From assembly GCA_947377705.1 (NCBI GenBank), contig CANCGU010000081.1:1-10528 (forward strand): a DNA stretch of 10,528 nt, read 5' to 3'. Each line of letters starts with the position of its first letter. Within the stretch, counting starts at the first letter, position 1. The position numbers were made by a program, and so were the translations under genes. This DNA comes from Comamonadaceae bacterium (GTDB lineage Bacteria; Pseudomonadota; Gammaproteobacteria; Burkholderiales; Burkholderiaceae). The notes under the pieces are model-generated. The model saw only the letters and a list, made by a program, of their open reading frames with translations, was not told the origin of the DNA and ran no database searches. This document shows, piece by piece, positions 1 through 6,042 of this stretch.

Positions 1-524
1 TGCGCTACAACCGCGAAACCTTGGAGGTGATGTACAAGGGAAAAAACATTGCGCAGGTTTTAGACCTGACAGTGGAAGCCGCTTTGCAGTTCTTCAACGC
101 CGTGCCCAACATCGCCCGCAAGCTGCAAACCTTGATGGACGTGGGCCTGTCGTACCTGCAACTCGGTCAAGCCGCTACCACCCTATCGGGCGGTGAAGCG
201 CAACGCGTGAAGCTGGCCTTGGAGCTGAGCAAACGCGACACCGGTCGCACGCTTTACATCTTGGACGAGCCCACCACGGGTCTGCACTTTGCCGACATTG
301 CGCTGCTGCTGAAAGTGCTGCAACACCTGCGCGATGCAGGCAACACCATCGTCATCATCGAACACAACTTAGATGTGATTAAAACCGCTGACTGGTTGAT
401 TGACATGGGCCCAGAGGGCGGCAGCGGTGGCGGCACGGTGGTGGGTGTGGGCACGCCAGAAGATTTGGCGGCCAACCCCGCCAGCTTTACCGGCAAGTAC
501 TTGAAGCGCTTGTTACCAAGCTGA
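1..524 (+). CDS. uvrA: UvrA, excinuclease ABC subunit A (C-terminal part, 5' end outside window)
   Basis: This is the last ~173 residues of the ATP-binding damage-recognition subunit of nucleotide excision repair, which loads UvrB at DNA lesions in the cytoplasm. The frame is open from position 3 and starts with RYNRETLEV, as in E. coli UvrA. It then shows the ABC signature [12 protein letters not shown], the Walker B motif [12 protein letters not shown] and the H-loop region [11 protein letters not shown] of the second ATPase domain. The glycine-rich stretch GPEGGSGGG and the GTPE segment near the C-terminus are also typical of UvrA. The stop is TGA at 522-524. The N-terminal ATPase half and the zinc-finger modules lie outside the window. 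It ends 2 bp before the convergent slyD-like gene, and no T-rich terminator separates them. The identification is firm; completeness cannot be judged. Confidence 0.97.
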   Translation, partial: RYNRETLEVMYKGKNIAQVLDLTVEAALQFFNAVPNIARKLQTLMDVGLSYLQLGQAATTLSGGEAQRVKLALELSKRDTGRTLYILDEPTTGLHFADIALLLKVLQHLRDAGNTIVIIEHNLDVIKTADWLIDMGPEGGSGGGTVVGVGTPEDLAANPASFTGKYLKRLLPS

Positions 525-526
525 TC

Positions 527-997
527 TCAATGCTGATGCCCATGCGTGCCATGCACATGGCGGTGGGCAATCTCTTCGGCCGTGGCGGCGCGCACATCCG
601 TCACGGTACAGCTGAAACGCAGGGCTTGGCCCGCCAATTCGTGGTTGCCGTCTAGGTGCACTTCGGGGCCTTTGATCTTCACCACGTTGAACACTTGCGG
701 CTGTCCGTCATCACCCGCGCCTTGTAGCTGCCCGCCCACTTTCACGCCGGGTGGGAATTCCGCTTTAGGGATGACGCGCACCAAGGATTCATCGCGCTCG
801 CCAAAGGCATCTTCAGCGCTCAAATCCAGCTTGACTGCAAAACCCACGGCTTGGCCATTGAGGGCGGCTTCGACCTTGGGAAAAATGTTTTCGTAGCCGC
901 CGTGCAAGTACGACAAATGCCCCGAGTCCAAAGGCTTGCCTGCGGGTGAGGTGACTTGGTATTTGATAGTGACGGCCGTGTCTTGAATGATTTGCAT
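527..997 (-). CDS. slyD: SlyD-type FKBP peptidyl-prolyl cis-trans isomerase
   Basis: This cytoplasmic prolyl isomerase/chaperone of the SlyD family has 156 residues. An FKBP half (about 1-65, with YLHGGYENIFPKVEAALNG) is followed by the insert-in-flap chaperone domain (about 66-120) and a return strand with the family hallmark VDGNHxLAGQ, here LDGNHELAGQ (115-124). The C-terminus HRHVHGTHGHQH is a short His-rich tail. In SlyD such tails bind nickel and support hydrogenase or urease metallation, but here the tail is much shorter than in E. coli. I chose the start at 997 because MQIIQDTAVTIKY matches the family N-terminus. An ATG at 1024, nine residues upstream, has a better ribosome binding site (GAGG) and could be the true start. 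The gene is convergent with uvrA and divergent from the glutaredoxin-like gene. Confidence 0.93.
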   Translation of the reverse strand: MQIIQDTAVTIKYQVTSPAGKPLDSGHLSYLHGGYENIFPKVEAALNGQAVGFAVKLDLSAEDAFGERDESLVRVIPKAEFPPGVKVGGQLQGAGDDGQPQVFNVVKIKGPEVHLDGNHELAGQALRFSCTVTDVRAATAEEIAHRHVHGTHGHQH

Positions 998-1074
998 GGC
1001 TAGGCTTTGAATGAAAAATGTCATTGTCCACGACCTCAGCGGTGGCACGTCATCAAGCCTTACCATTCAACCCC

Positions 1075-1473
1075 ATGAAACCTGTCATCCGTGCCTTTTT
1101 CCAAACCCTGCGCCTCGTGCTGGGCCCCATCATGTTGCTCAAAGAGCGCCTCACCCAACCCAAGGGCATACAGCGCGACGCTGCGGCACAAGCCGCTGTG
1201 GACCTGCAATGCCAAAGCTTGGCGCTGTACCAATTCAACACCTGCCCGTTTTGCATCAAGGTGCGCCAAGAAATGCGCCGCTTGTCGCTGCCGATTGAAA
1301 AACGCGATGCGCAACACAACGCTGCCAACCGCGACGAACTGCTTCAAAGCAGTGGTGCGACCAAAGTGCCTTGTTTGAAAATCACCGAAGCCAATGGACA
1401 GACACGATGGTTGCAAGACTCGAACGCTATCGTGGCCTACCTGCGCGAAAGCTTTAGTGCGCCAGTCGCTTGA
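1075..1473 (+). CDS. Glutaredoxin / GST N-terminal domain protein with N-terminal hydrophobic segment
   Basis: This 132-residue thioredoxin-fold protein carries a dithiol glutaredoxin active site, C57-P-F-C60, preceded by the first beta strand (LALYQFNT). The cis-proline loop is TKVPCL (96-101) and the glutathione-contacting loop is QDSNAIVAYL (114-123), close to the glutaredoxin/GST-N consensus. It probably uses glutathione to reduce disulfides or glutathione mixed disulfides. Compared with classical glutaredoxins (about 85 residues) it has ~48 extra N-terminal residues, including a hydrophobic stretch at roughly 8-22 (FFQTLRLVLGPIMLL). That could be a membrane anchor or amphipathic helix. 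The start at 1075 is the first ATG giving this conserved-looking N-terminus; no strong ribosome binding site is seen. Earlier in-frame ATGs (1018) would overlap the divergent slyD 5' region. The physiological partner is unknown. Confidence 0.85.
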   Translation: MKPVIRAFFQTLRLVLGPIMLLKERLTQPKGIQRDAAAQAAVDLQCQSLALYQFNTCPFCIKVRQEMRRLSLPIEKRDAQHNAANRDELLQSSGATKVPCLKITEANGQTRWLQDSNAIVAYLRESFSAPVA

Positions 1474-1500
1474 GCCCTCAAGACATCCCCGGATTGGCGC
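1459..1500. repeat. Nested inverted repeat at the 3' end of the glutaredoxin-like gene
   Basis: GCGCCA at 1459-1464 pairs with TGGCGC at 1495-1500. Inside it CTTGAG at 1469-1474 pairs with CTCAAG at 1477-1482, across the TGA stop at 1471-1473. It could form an mRNA 3' hairpin. No T tract follows, so it is not a standard intrinsic terminator. Confidence 0.35.
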
Positions 1501-1540
1501 ATCTCAAGAACAAGGCGTGAGTTCATTCACAAGCTCTACC

Positions 1541-1862
1541 ATGCGCGCTATGTCAGACATACATCGTCTCACCCGAAAACAACTGCTGACCCTCGTCATT
1601 CTGAGGCAGCCATAGCAGCCATGCTGTTGTTATGACATGCGCTGATTCAACTTTCTGGGAAGCCCTTGGGTGTTTTGATTGCACTCGTCGCTGCAGCCTC
1701 GTGGGCGCTTGGGACGCAACAAATTCGTCACACCAAGATGACCGAACCTACGCTAACGATTGTGTTTTGGATGACTGGCAAGACTGGTTGGCGGTGCTGC
1801 TGGTGGTAGCAGCCATCGCTTCTGTTTTGTGGCCGGCACGCTCATCCGCCCTCACCTCGTGA
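1541..1862 (+). pseudogene. Decayed DMT/EamA-family transporter (three frames, most of the gene lost)
   Basis: There is no intact gene between the glutaredoxin-like gene and the MmgE/PrpD gene (1474-1868), but transporter-like pieces persist in order on the plus strand. An N-terminal piece (1541 or 1550 to about 1603) reads MSDIHRLTRKQLLTLVIL, typical of the start of EamA permeases, and then runs into a TAG ending at 1615. A middle piece in another frame (about 1636-1782) reads LGVLIALVAAASWALGTQQ and then TEPTLTIVFWMT, matching the start of the second EamA repeat. It has a TGA just upstream (1633-1635). A third frame (about 1780-1862) reads WQDWLAVLLVVAAIASVLWPAR and resembles the C-terminal helix. 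Intact family members are about 290-300 residues, whereas these remnants total about 320 bp, so large internal deletions plus frameshifts are implied. The family assignment comes from recognising sequence character, not from a search. Exporters of metabolites or amino acids are the usual role. Confidence 0.72.
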
Positions 1863-1885
1863 CTCAGATCAGCACCGTTTGAGTC
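1861..1885. repeat. Short inverted repeat across the operon's 3' end
   Basis: GACTCA at 1861-1866 pairs with TGAGTC at 1880-1885 across a 13 nt loop. It straddles the minus-strand stop codon of the MmgE/PrpD gene (TGA at 1871-1869). It sits where two transcription units converge, so it could mark the mRNA end. The stem is short and no T run follows on either strand, so a terminator call is weak. Confidence 0.25.
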
Positions 1886-3260
1886 GGCGCAAAGCACCCC
1901 ACAGATCATTCAAAGATAACGCGCTCGGCAAAGCGGCGCAAGCAGCTATCACCGCTGTCGCCGCCTGCAAGGAATAGCCTGCAGCTTGGATCACACGCAT
2001 CGTTTTCGCAACAATGGCGGCTTCAGACATCGGGTTTTCTGGATCGCCGGGTGCATCTGCCACGTGGGCGCACAACACCTCACCGTTGCGCAGCCACACG
2101 CGAACCTCGGCACCATAGTGCGCTGGATAAGCGCGTGTCCAACGCGGTATGGCATTGACATGCATGCAAGCGCGCAAACGCTTCAAACTCGGCTGCATCC
2201 ACGATTCTGGCTGTGTGTCGGCCAACCCAAAATCGCCTCGCACCAACCCCACCGCGACAGCGTGCTGCAAGCTGAATCGCGCCTGTTGGCGGTTACTTGG
2301 ATGCGGTTGATCAGCAAATTCGACGGCGGTTTGGTAGGTGTTAATGTCGACACGGGTGATTTGTCTCACATCTGGCACTTGCCCATGCAAGTTCACAGCA
2401 CATGCAATGGCTGGGTGAACATGGCGGCAGGCAGGCCAAGGTTTGAAACTGACCTCATGGATCAACCACGGTGAATTTGGCTCAGGGTTGAGCACTGCGT
2501 TTGCGCGGCGTGAGTTTGGCAGACTGCCTGTTGCGGCCAACCAACCGTGGGGCCCCTCCAAAATCAAACGAGGCCCCACCAAGCCAGCCGCAGCGAAATC
2601 AGCGGCCATTACGCCAGATTGGGCACTGTGTCCTGCTGCCAGTTGCTTAGAAAACCCCGGCTCTAACCGACATTGCCACACACCACTGGCTTGCATGCCT
2701 GCTTGCGCCAAAGCATGCATGGCTTGCGTAGCATCGAGCTGTAACAAACTTGCACTGGCAGTCGCCGCGCCAAACACACCACATGTGGCCGTGCTGTACC
2801 AGTGCCGGTAATGCGCGGCCCCTGCCAACAAGCCGACACGAATCGCCACCTCGTAGCCACGCACCACCGCATCGAGCAGCGCTTGTGGCGTGACTTGTTC
2901 ACGCTGCGCGACGGCCAATGCTGCCGCCATGACGGTGTCGCCAGGATGCACCACCGCAGCGCGGTGCAAATCATCCAACTCATCCACGTTGCCCAAAGCG
3001 CCGTTGACCAATGCGGCAGCCTCGGTATGCAGGTGCAAGCCGCCGACCGCCCAACTCGGCCCTGCCGCCGTCTGAGCAGCCCAGCGGTTGAATGCTTCGC
3101 CAGCTGGCGAAGCATGCCCCAACAACACACAGCCAAGCCAGTCCAATAAATGCAATGCGGCGCGATGACGATCGGCATCGGTGATGGGACGCCCCTGCAG
3201 GGCCAGCAATTGCTCGGTCCAAGAGGGCCTGTTAATGGCTAACTGCCCAAGCCTTTGCAT
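1869..3260 (-). CDS. MmgE/PrpD family protein (2-methylcitrate dehydratase / cis-aconitate decarboxylase-like)
   Basis: At 463 residues this is full length for the MmgE/PrpD fold, whose known members dehydrate 2-methylcitrate, decarboxylate cis-aconitate or isomerise related diacids. Visible family landmarks are LDWLGCVLLG near the N-terminus (39-48), the acidic DELDDLHRAAVVHPGDTV (93-110) with its conserved His-Pro, HWYSTATCG (153-161), LILEGPHGW (232-240), and FKPWPACRHVHPAI (272-285) with a likely substrate-phosphate/carboxylate lysine, K273. The start at 3260 is supported by AAAGGA about 9 nt upstream, placed inside the end of the preceding hydratase gene; the two genes are 3 bp apart. 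It is the last gene of the operon. A role in the methylcitrate cycle is unlikely because no prpB/prpC neighbours are present. An acid-CoA pathway product or a diacid side product is the better guess. The substrate is unknown. Confidence 0.9.
   Translation of the reverse strand: MQRLGQLAINRPSWTEQLLALQGRPITDADRHRAALHLLDWLGCVLLGHASPAGEAFNRWAAQTAAGPSWAVGGLHLHTEAAALVNGALGNVDELDDLHRAAVVHPGDTVMAAALAVAQREQVTPQALLDAVVRGYEVAIRVGLLAGAAHYRHWYSTATCGVFGAATASASLLQLDATQAMHALAQAGMQASGVWQCRLEPGFSKQLAAGHSAQSGVMAADFAAAGLVGPRLILEGPHGWLAATGSLPNSRRANAVLNPEPNSPWLIHEVSFKPWPACRHVHPAIACAVNLHGQVPDVRQITRVDINTYQTAVEFADQPHPSNRQQARFSLQHAVAVGLVRGDFGLADTQPESWMQPSLKRLRACMHVNAIPRWTRAYPAHYGAEVRVWLRNGEVLCAHVADAPGDPENPMSEAAIVAKTMRVIQAAGYSLQAATAVIAACAALPSALSLNDLWGALRRLKRC
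3092..3115. repeat. 24-bp perfect palindrome inside the MmgE/PrpD gene
   Basis: ATGCTTCGCCAG (3092-3103) is followed directly by its exact reverse complement CTGGCGAAGCAT (3104-3115), with no spacer and no mismatch. It lies 146-169 nt into the minus-strand gene, where it encodes HASPAGEA. A perfect 24-mer palindrome is not expected by chance in 10 kb. It could be a two-fold symmetric protein site or an RNA structure. Confidence 0.9.
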
Positions 3261-3263
3261 GGC

Positions 3264-4070
3264 TCAGCGTCCTTTGAAAACCGGTGGACGTTTTTCGTTA
3301 AACGCAGCGACCCCTTCGCGCCGGTCATCGGTGTCGACCAAACGGTTGTAGGCCTCCACTTCAAACCGATAAGCCGTGCGTAATTCCATTTGCCCACCGT
3401 AACGGATCGACTTCTTGATTTGCCGCACAGACAACGGTGCATTGGCAGCAATGCGCTGCGCCGTCTCCAGCGCCAGTGTCAACACAGCGTCTGGCGCAGT
3501 GACTTGGTTAACCAGTCCCCATTCCAATGCCTGCATGGCGCTGAACGGGCGCCCTGTCAACGCCAACTCTTTGGCGCGTCGCTCGCCCAAAGCACGAGGC
3601 AAGTTCTGCGTACCACCCATACCGGGCATGATGCCCAAAGTGACTTCAGGCAATGCAAAGCGCGCATCCTGACTTGCGTACAAAAAATCACAACACAACG
3701 CCATTTCCAAACCACCGCCATAGGCATGTCCATTGATGGCGCCAATGACGGGCAATGGCAAATCAATTTGTGCCCAATACAAGCGCTCAAAAATCTCGTG
3801 CTGGTATTGCCACGCTTGCGGCGTCATGCCGTTGCGCTCTTTCAAATCCCCACCACCGCAAAATATTTTCGAACCTGCCCCCGTCAAGACGACGCAACGC
3901 AGATCACCAGGCTGATCGGTCAGGCGCACCCACAGATCTAGCAAATCAACGCCCATCTGCGTGTTCAACGCATTACCTACCTCTGGACGATTGAGGCACA
4001 CCTGCAGCACATGGTCTGACACGGATGTGCATTCGAGCGTTGCGTAATGAGGAAATAGATCATGGGCCAT
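3264..4070 (-). CDS. Enoyl-CoA hydratase/isomerase family protein 1 (catalytic glutamates present)
   Basis: This 268-residue crotonase-fold enzyme probably adds water across a 2-enoyl-CoA double bond. The oxyanion-hole region is GSKIFCGGGDLKE (66-78) and the second oxyanion glycine lies in NGHAYGGGLEMA (113-124). By motif alignment to rat mitochondrial enoyl-CoA hydratase, Glu122 corresponds to Glu144 and Glu142 (in PEVTLGIMPGMGGTQ) to Glu164, so both acid/base residues are in place. The C-terminal FNEKRPPVFKGR is typical of the family. The double-glycine CGGGDLKE differs slightly from the usual SAGADLKE. The start at 4070 lies 9 bp after the acyl-CoA dehydrogenase stop, with only a weak ribosome binding site. 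Its position after an acyl-CoA dehydrogenase suggests it hydrates that enzyme's product. Exact chain or ring substrate unknown. Confidence 0.92.
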   Translation of the reverse strand: MAHDLFPHYATLECTSVSDHVLQVCLNRPEVGNALNTQMGVDLLDLWVRLTDQPGDLRCVVLTGAGSKIFCGGGDLKERNGMTPQAWQYQHEIFERLYWAQIDLPLPVIGAINGHAYGGGLEMALCCDFLYASQDARFALPEVTLGIMPGMGGTQNLPRALGERRAKELALTGRPFSAMQALEWGLVNQVTAPDAVLTLALETAQRIAANAPLSVRQIKKSIRYGGQMELRTAYRFEVEAYNRLVDTDDRREGVAAFNEKRPPVFKGR

Positions 4071-4079
4071 GGCGTGAAC

Positions 4080-5234
4080 TCAATAAGACTTTGGCATACC
4101 CAACACATGCTCACCCACGTAGGACAAGATCAAGTTGGTAGAAATCGGCGCCACTTGGTACAAGCGCGTCTCGCGGAATTTGCGCTCAATGTCGTACTCC
4201 GCCGCAAAGCCAAAGCCGCCATGGGTTTGCAGACACACGTTGGCGGCTTCCCACGACGCATCGGCCGCAAGCAGCTTAGACATGTTGGCCTCAGCGCCGC
4301 AAGGTAGCCCCGCATCGAACAAACGGGCGGCCTCGTAGCGCATCAAGCTGGCGGCTTCCACATTCACATGGGCCTTGGCAATCGGGAACTGAATGCCTTG
4401 GTTGTGCGCAATCGCGCGGCCAAACACCACGCGCTCTTTGGCGTACTGCGTGGCGCGATCCACAAACCAATAGCCATCGCCCACGCACTCGGCGGCGATC
4501 AAGATGCGCTCGGCATTCAAACCGTCCATGATGTATTTCAGGCCAAGGCCTTCTTCGCCAATCCGGTTTTCCACGGGGATGCGCAAGTTGTCGATGAAGA
4601 TTTCATTGGTCTCATGGTTGACCATGTTGCGAATGGGTTTGACCGTGATGGTTTTGCCCACTTCTTCGCGCAAGTCAACGAGGAAGACGGACAGACCTTC
4701 AGACTTTTTCTTCACCTCCGACAGCGGCGTGGTGCGGGCCAACAGCAGCATGTAGTCGGAGTGTTGCAGGCGTGAGGTCCACACCTTTTGGCCGTTCACC
4801 ACATAGTGGTCGCCTTGGCGCACAGCCGTGGTTTTGAGCTGGGTGGTGTCCGAGCCTGTGGTGGGTTCGGTCACTGCCATGGACTGCATGCGCAATTCGC
4901 CCGAGGCGATCTTGGGCAGCAGCATTTCTTTTTGAGCTTTCGAGCCGTGGCGGACCACACAACCCATCACATACATCTGGCCATGGCACGCCCCTGAGTT
5001 GCCACCCGCGCGGTTGATCTCTTCCATGATCACACTGGCCTCGGTCAGGCTCAGGTTAGAGCCGCCGTATTCCTCTGGAATCAAGGCAGACAGCCAACCT
5101 GCTTCGGTCAAAGCCGTGACGAATTTTTCGGGGAAGGCACGGGCATCGTCCACCTCTTGCCAGTAGCGCGAGTCAAACGCTGACACCACTTGGCGGACGC
5201 CTTCACGCAGTTCAGGAAAATCTTGTCGGCTCAT
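4080..5234 (-). CDS. Acyl-CoA dehydrogenase (FAD flavoprotein), base at the IVD/LCAD-type position
   Basis: This 384-residue acyl-CoA dehydrogenase should introduce an alpha-beta double bond into an acyl-CoA and pass electrons to ETF. The N-terminal helical domain includes LIPEEYGGSNLSLTEASVIMEEI (51-73). The FAD/substrate strand motif is MAVTEPTTGSDTTQLKT (119-135), followed by VNGQKVWTSRLQHSDYMLLLAR. The C-terminal domain has ERVVFGRAIAHNQGIQ (267-282) and CLQTHGGFGF (334-343). At the position where MCAD/SCAD carry the catalytic Glu, in the IYEGT-like motif, this protein reads LYQVAPIST (358-366), which has no Glu. A Glu is present in DGLNAERILIA (Glu242), aligned with the isovaleryl-/long-chain-type base. 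The start at 5234 (MSRQDFPELREG) is preferred over an upstream ATG at 5306 that would run deep into the SDR gene. The gap to the SDR stop is 2 bp. Confidence 0.93.
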   Translation of the reverse strand: MSRQDFPELREGVRQVVSAFDSRYWQEVDDARAFPEKFVTALTEAGWLSALIPEEYGGSNLSLTEASVIMEEINRAGGNSGACHGQMYVMGCVVRHGSKAQKEMLLPKIASGELRMQSMAVTEPTTGSDTTQLKTTAVRQGDHYVVNGQKVWTSRLQHSDYMLLLARTTPLSEVKKKSEGLSVFLVDLREEVGKTITVKPIRNMVNHETNEIFIDNLRIPVENRIGEEGLGLKYIMDGLNAERILIAAECVGDGYWFVDRATQYAKERVVFGRAIAHNQGIQFPIAKAHVNVEAASLMRYEAARLFDAGLPCGAEANMSKLLAADASWEAANVCLQTHGGFGFAAEYDIERKFRETRLYQVAPISTNLILSYVGEHVLGMPKSY

Positions 5235-5236
5235 GG

Positions 5237-6019
5237 TTATTTGCTCGGTGTTGTAAACATTTGGCCGCCATCCACATTGATGACGCTGCCACTGAGGTAG
5301 CTGCACAAAGGCGAGGCGCAGAACACGGCCAGCTTAGCCATCTCATCGGGTTCGGCCAAACGGCCAAACGGCATACCCAAAGTCAGCTCGTGCCAACGTG
5401 CGGGGTCGCCCAGCTTGGTAGTGGCTTGCTGTTGCAACATGCCTTGCATACGGTCGCTGCGGGTGGGCGATGGGTTGATGCCAAACACACGCACCCCTTG
5501 GCGCACCGTGCCGCCACCCAAACCTTGGGTGAAAGCAATCAGCGCCGCATTGGCAGCCGAGCCGCAAATGTATTCGTAGCGCGGTGCAGCACCCGCCATG
5601 CCGATGATGTTGGCCACCACGCCCTTGCCAAGCTTTTCCATGCTGGGCAAATACGCACGCGTCAGGTTGATGTAGCTGTAGAGCTTGAGCTCCCAAGCCT
5701 GACGCCAACGCTCTTCGGTGATGTCATGGATGCTGCCACCCGGAATAGCACCTGCGTTGTTCACCAACACGTCGATATCGCCGACCTGTTGGCACAGCTT
5801 GTCCGCTGAGCCAGGCAGGCTCAAATCGGCTTCGAACACTTCGGGGGTGATGTGGTGCGCTGCTTCAATGGCTTGCACCGCATGGGCTAAGTTTGCTCGG
5901 TCACGCGACACCAAAACAGGCTTGGCGCCTTCGGCCGCAAACGCTTGCGCAATGGCCAAGCCAATGCCTTTGGAGCCACCGGTGATGAGGACACGTTGTC
6001 CGGTCAGTTCTAAGTTCAT
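5237..6019 (-). CDS. Short-chain dehydrogenase/reductase with atypical active site
   Basis: This 260-residue classical-length SDR would be an NAD(P)-dependent oxidoreductase, for example acting on a 3-hydroxyacyl intermediate. The dinucleotide motif TGGSKGIG (13-20) and NNAG (87-90) are intact, and the C-terminal LSGSVINVDGGQ (242-253) is standard. The catalytic region is not. The usual serine site reads NIIGMAG (137-143). After Tyr150 the sequence is YICGSAANAAL, so the residue four positions later is Ser, and the Lys-equivalent before AAL/NAAL appears to be Asn. Other SDRs annotated as 3-oxoacyl-ACP reductase-like share this YICGSxxNA pattern, so it is probably a distinct clade rather than a broken gene. 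The start at 6019 has AGAAAG upstream and matches the fold start MNLELTGQRVLITGG; an in-frame ATG at 6079 would overlap the upstream gene. Reaction and substrate are unknown. Confidence 0.88.
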   Translation of the reverse strand: MNLELTGQRVLITGGSKGIGLAIAQAFAAEGAKPVLVSRDRANLAHAVQAIEAAHHITPEVFEADLSLPGSADKLCQQVGDIDVLVNNAGAIPGGSIHDITEERWRQAWELKLYSYINLTRAYLPSMEKLGKGVVANIIGMAGAAPRYEYICGSAANAALIAFTQGLGGGTVRQGVRVFGINPSPTRSDRMQGMLQQQATTKLGDPARWHELTLGMPFGRLAEPDEMAKLAVFCASPLCSYLSGSVINVDGGQMFTTPSK

Positions 6020-6042
6020 AGATACTTTCTGTGAAGTTACGG

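Noticed and set aside
546..896. Plus-strand open frame of 116 codons opposite the slyD-like gene
   Set aside because: It lies fully antisense to a well-supported FKBP gene, has no recognisable motif and shows the composition expected of a shadow frame.
998..1074. Divergent promoter between slyD and the glutaredoxin-like gene
   Set aside because: A promoter is expected here, but I could not find a -35/-10 pair with good spacing on either strand, so no site is called.
1632..1862. Small intact gene of 76 codons
   Set aside because: Only its C-terminal third resembles a real protein (EamA end); the first part is out of frame with the adjacent transporter fragment, so it is better explained as part of the pseudogene.
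1861..1885. Intrinsic terminator for the operon
   Set aside because: The 6-bp stem has a 13-nt loop and no T run on the minus strand; kept only as a weak repeat.
1986..2811. Long plus-strand open frames opposite the MmgE/PrpD gene
   Set aside because: They are antisense to a clear family member; the translations are low in recognisable structure and carry no plausible start context.
3390..3941. 183-codon plus-strand frame opposite enoyl-CoA hydratase 1
   Set aside because: It is a shadow of the hydratase gene, which has catalytic residues and full-length family alignment.
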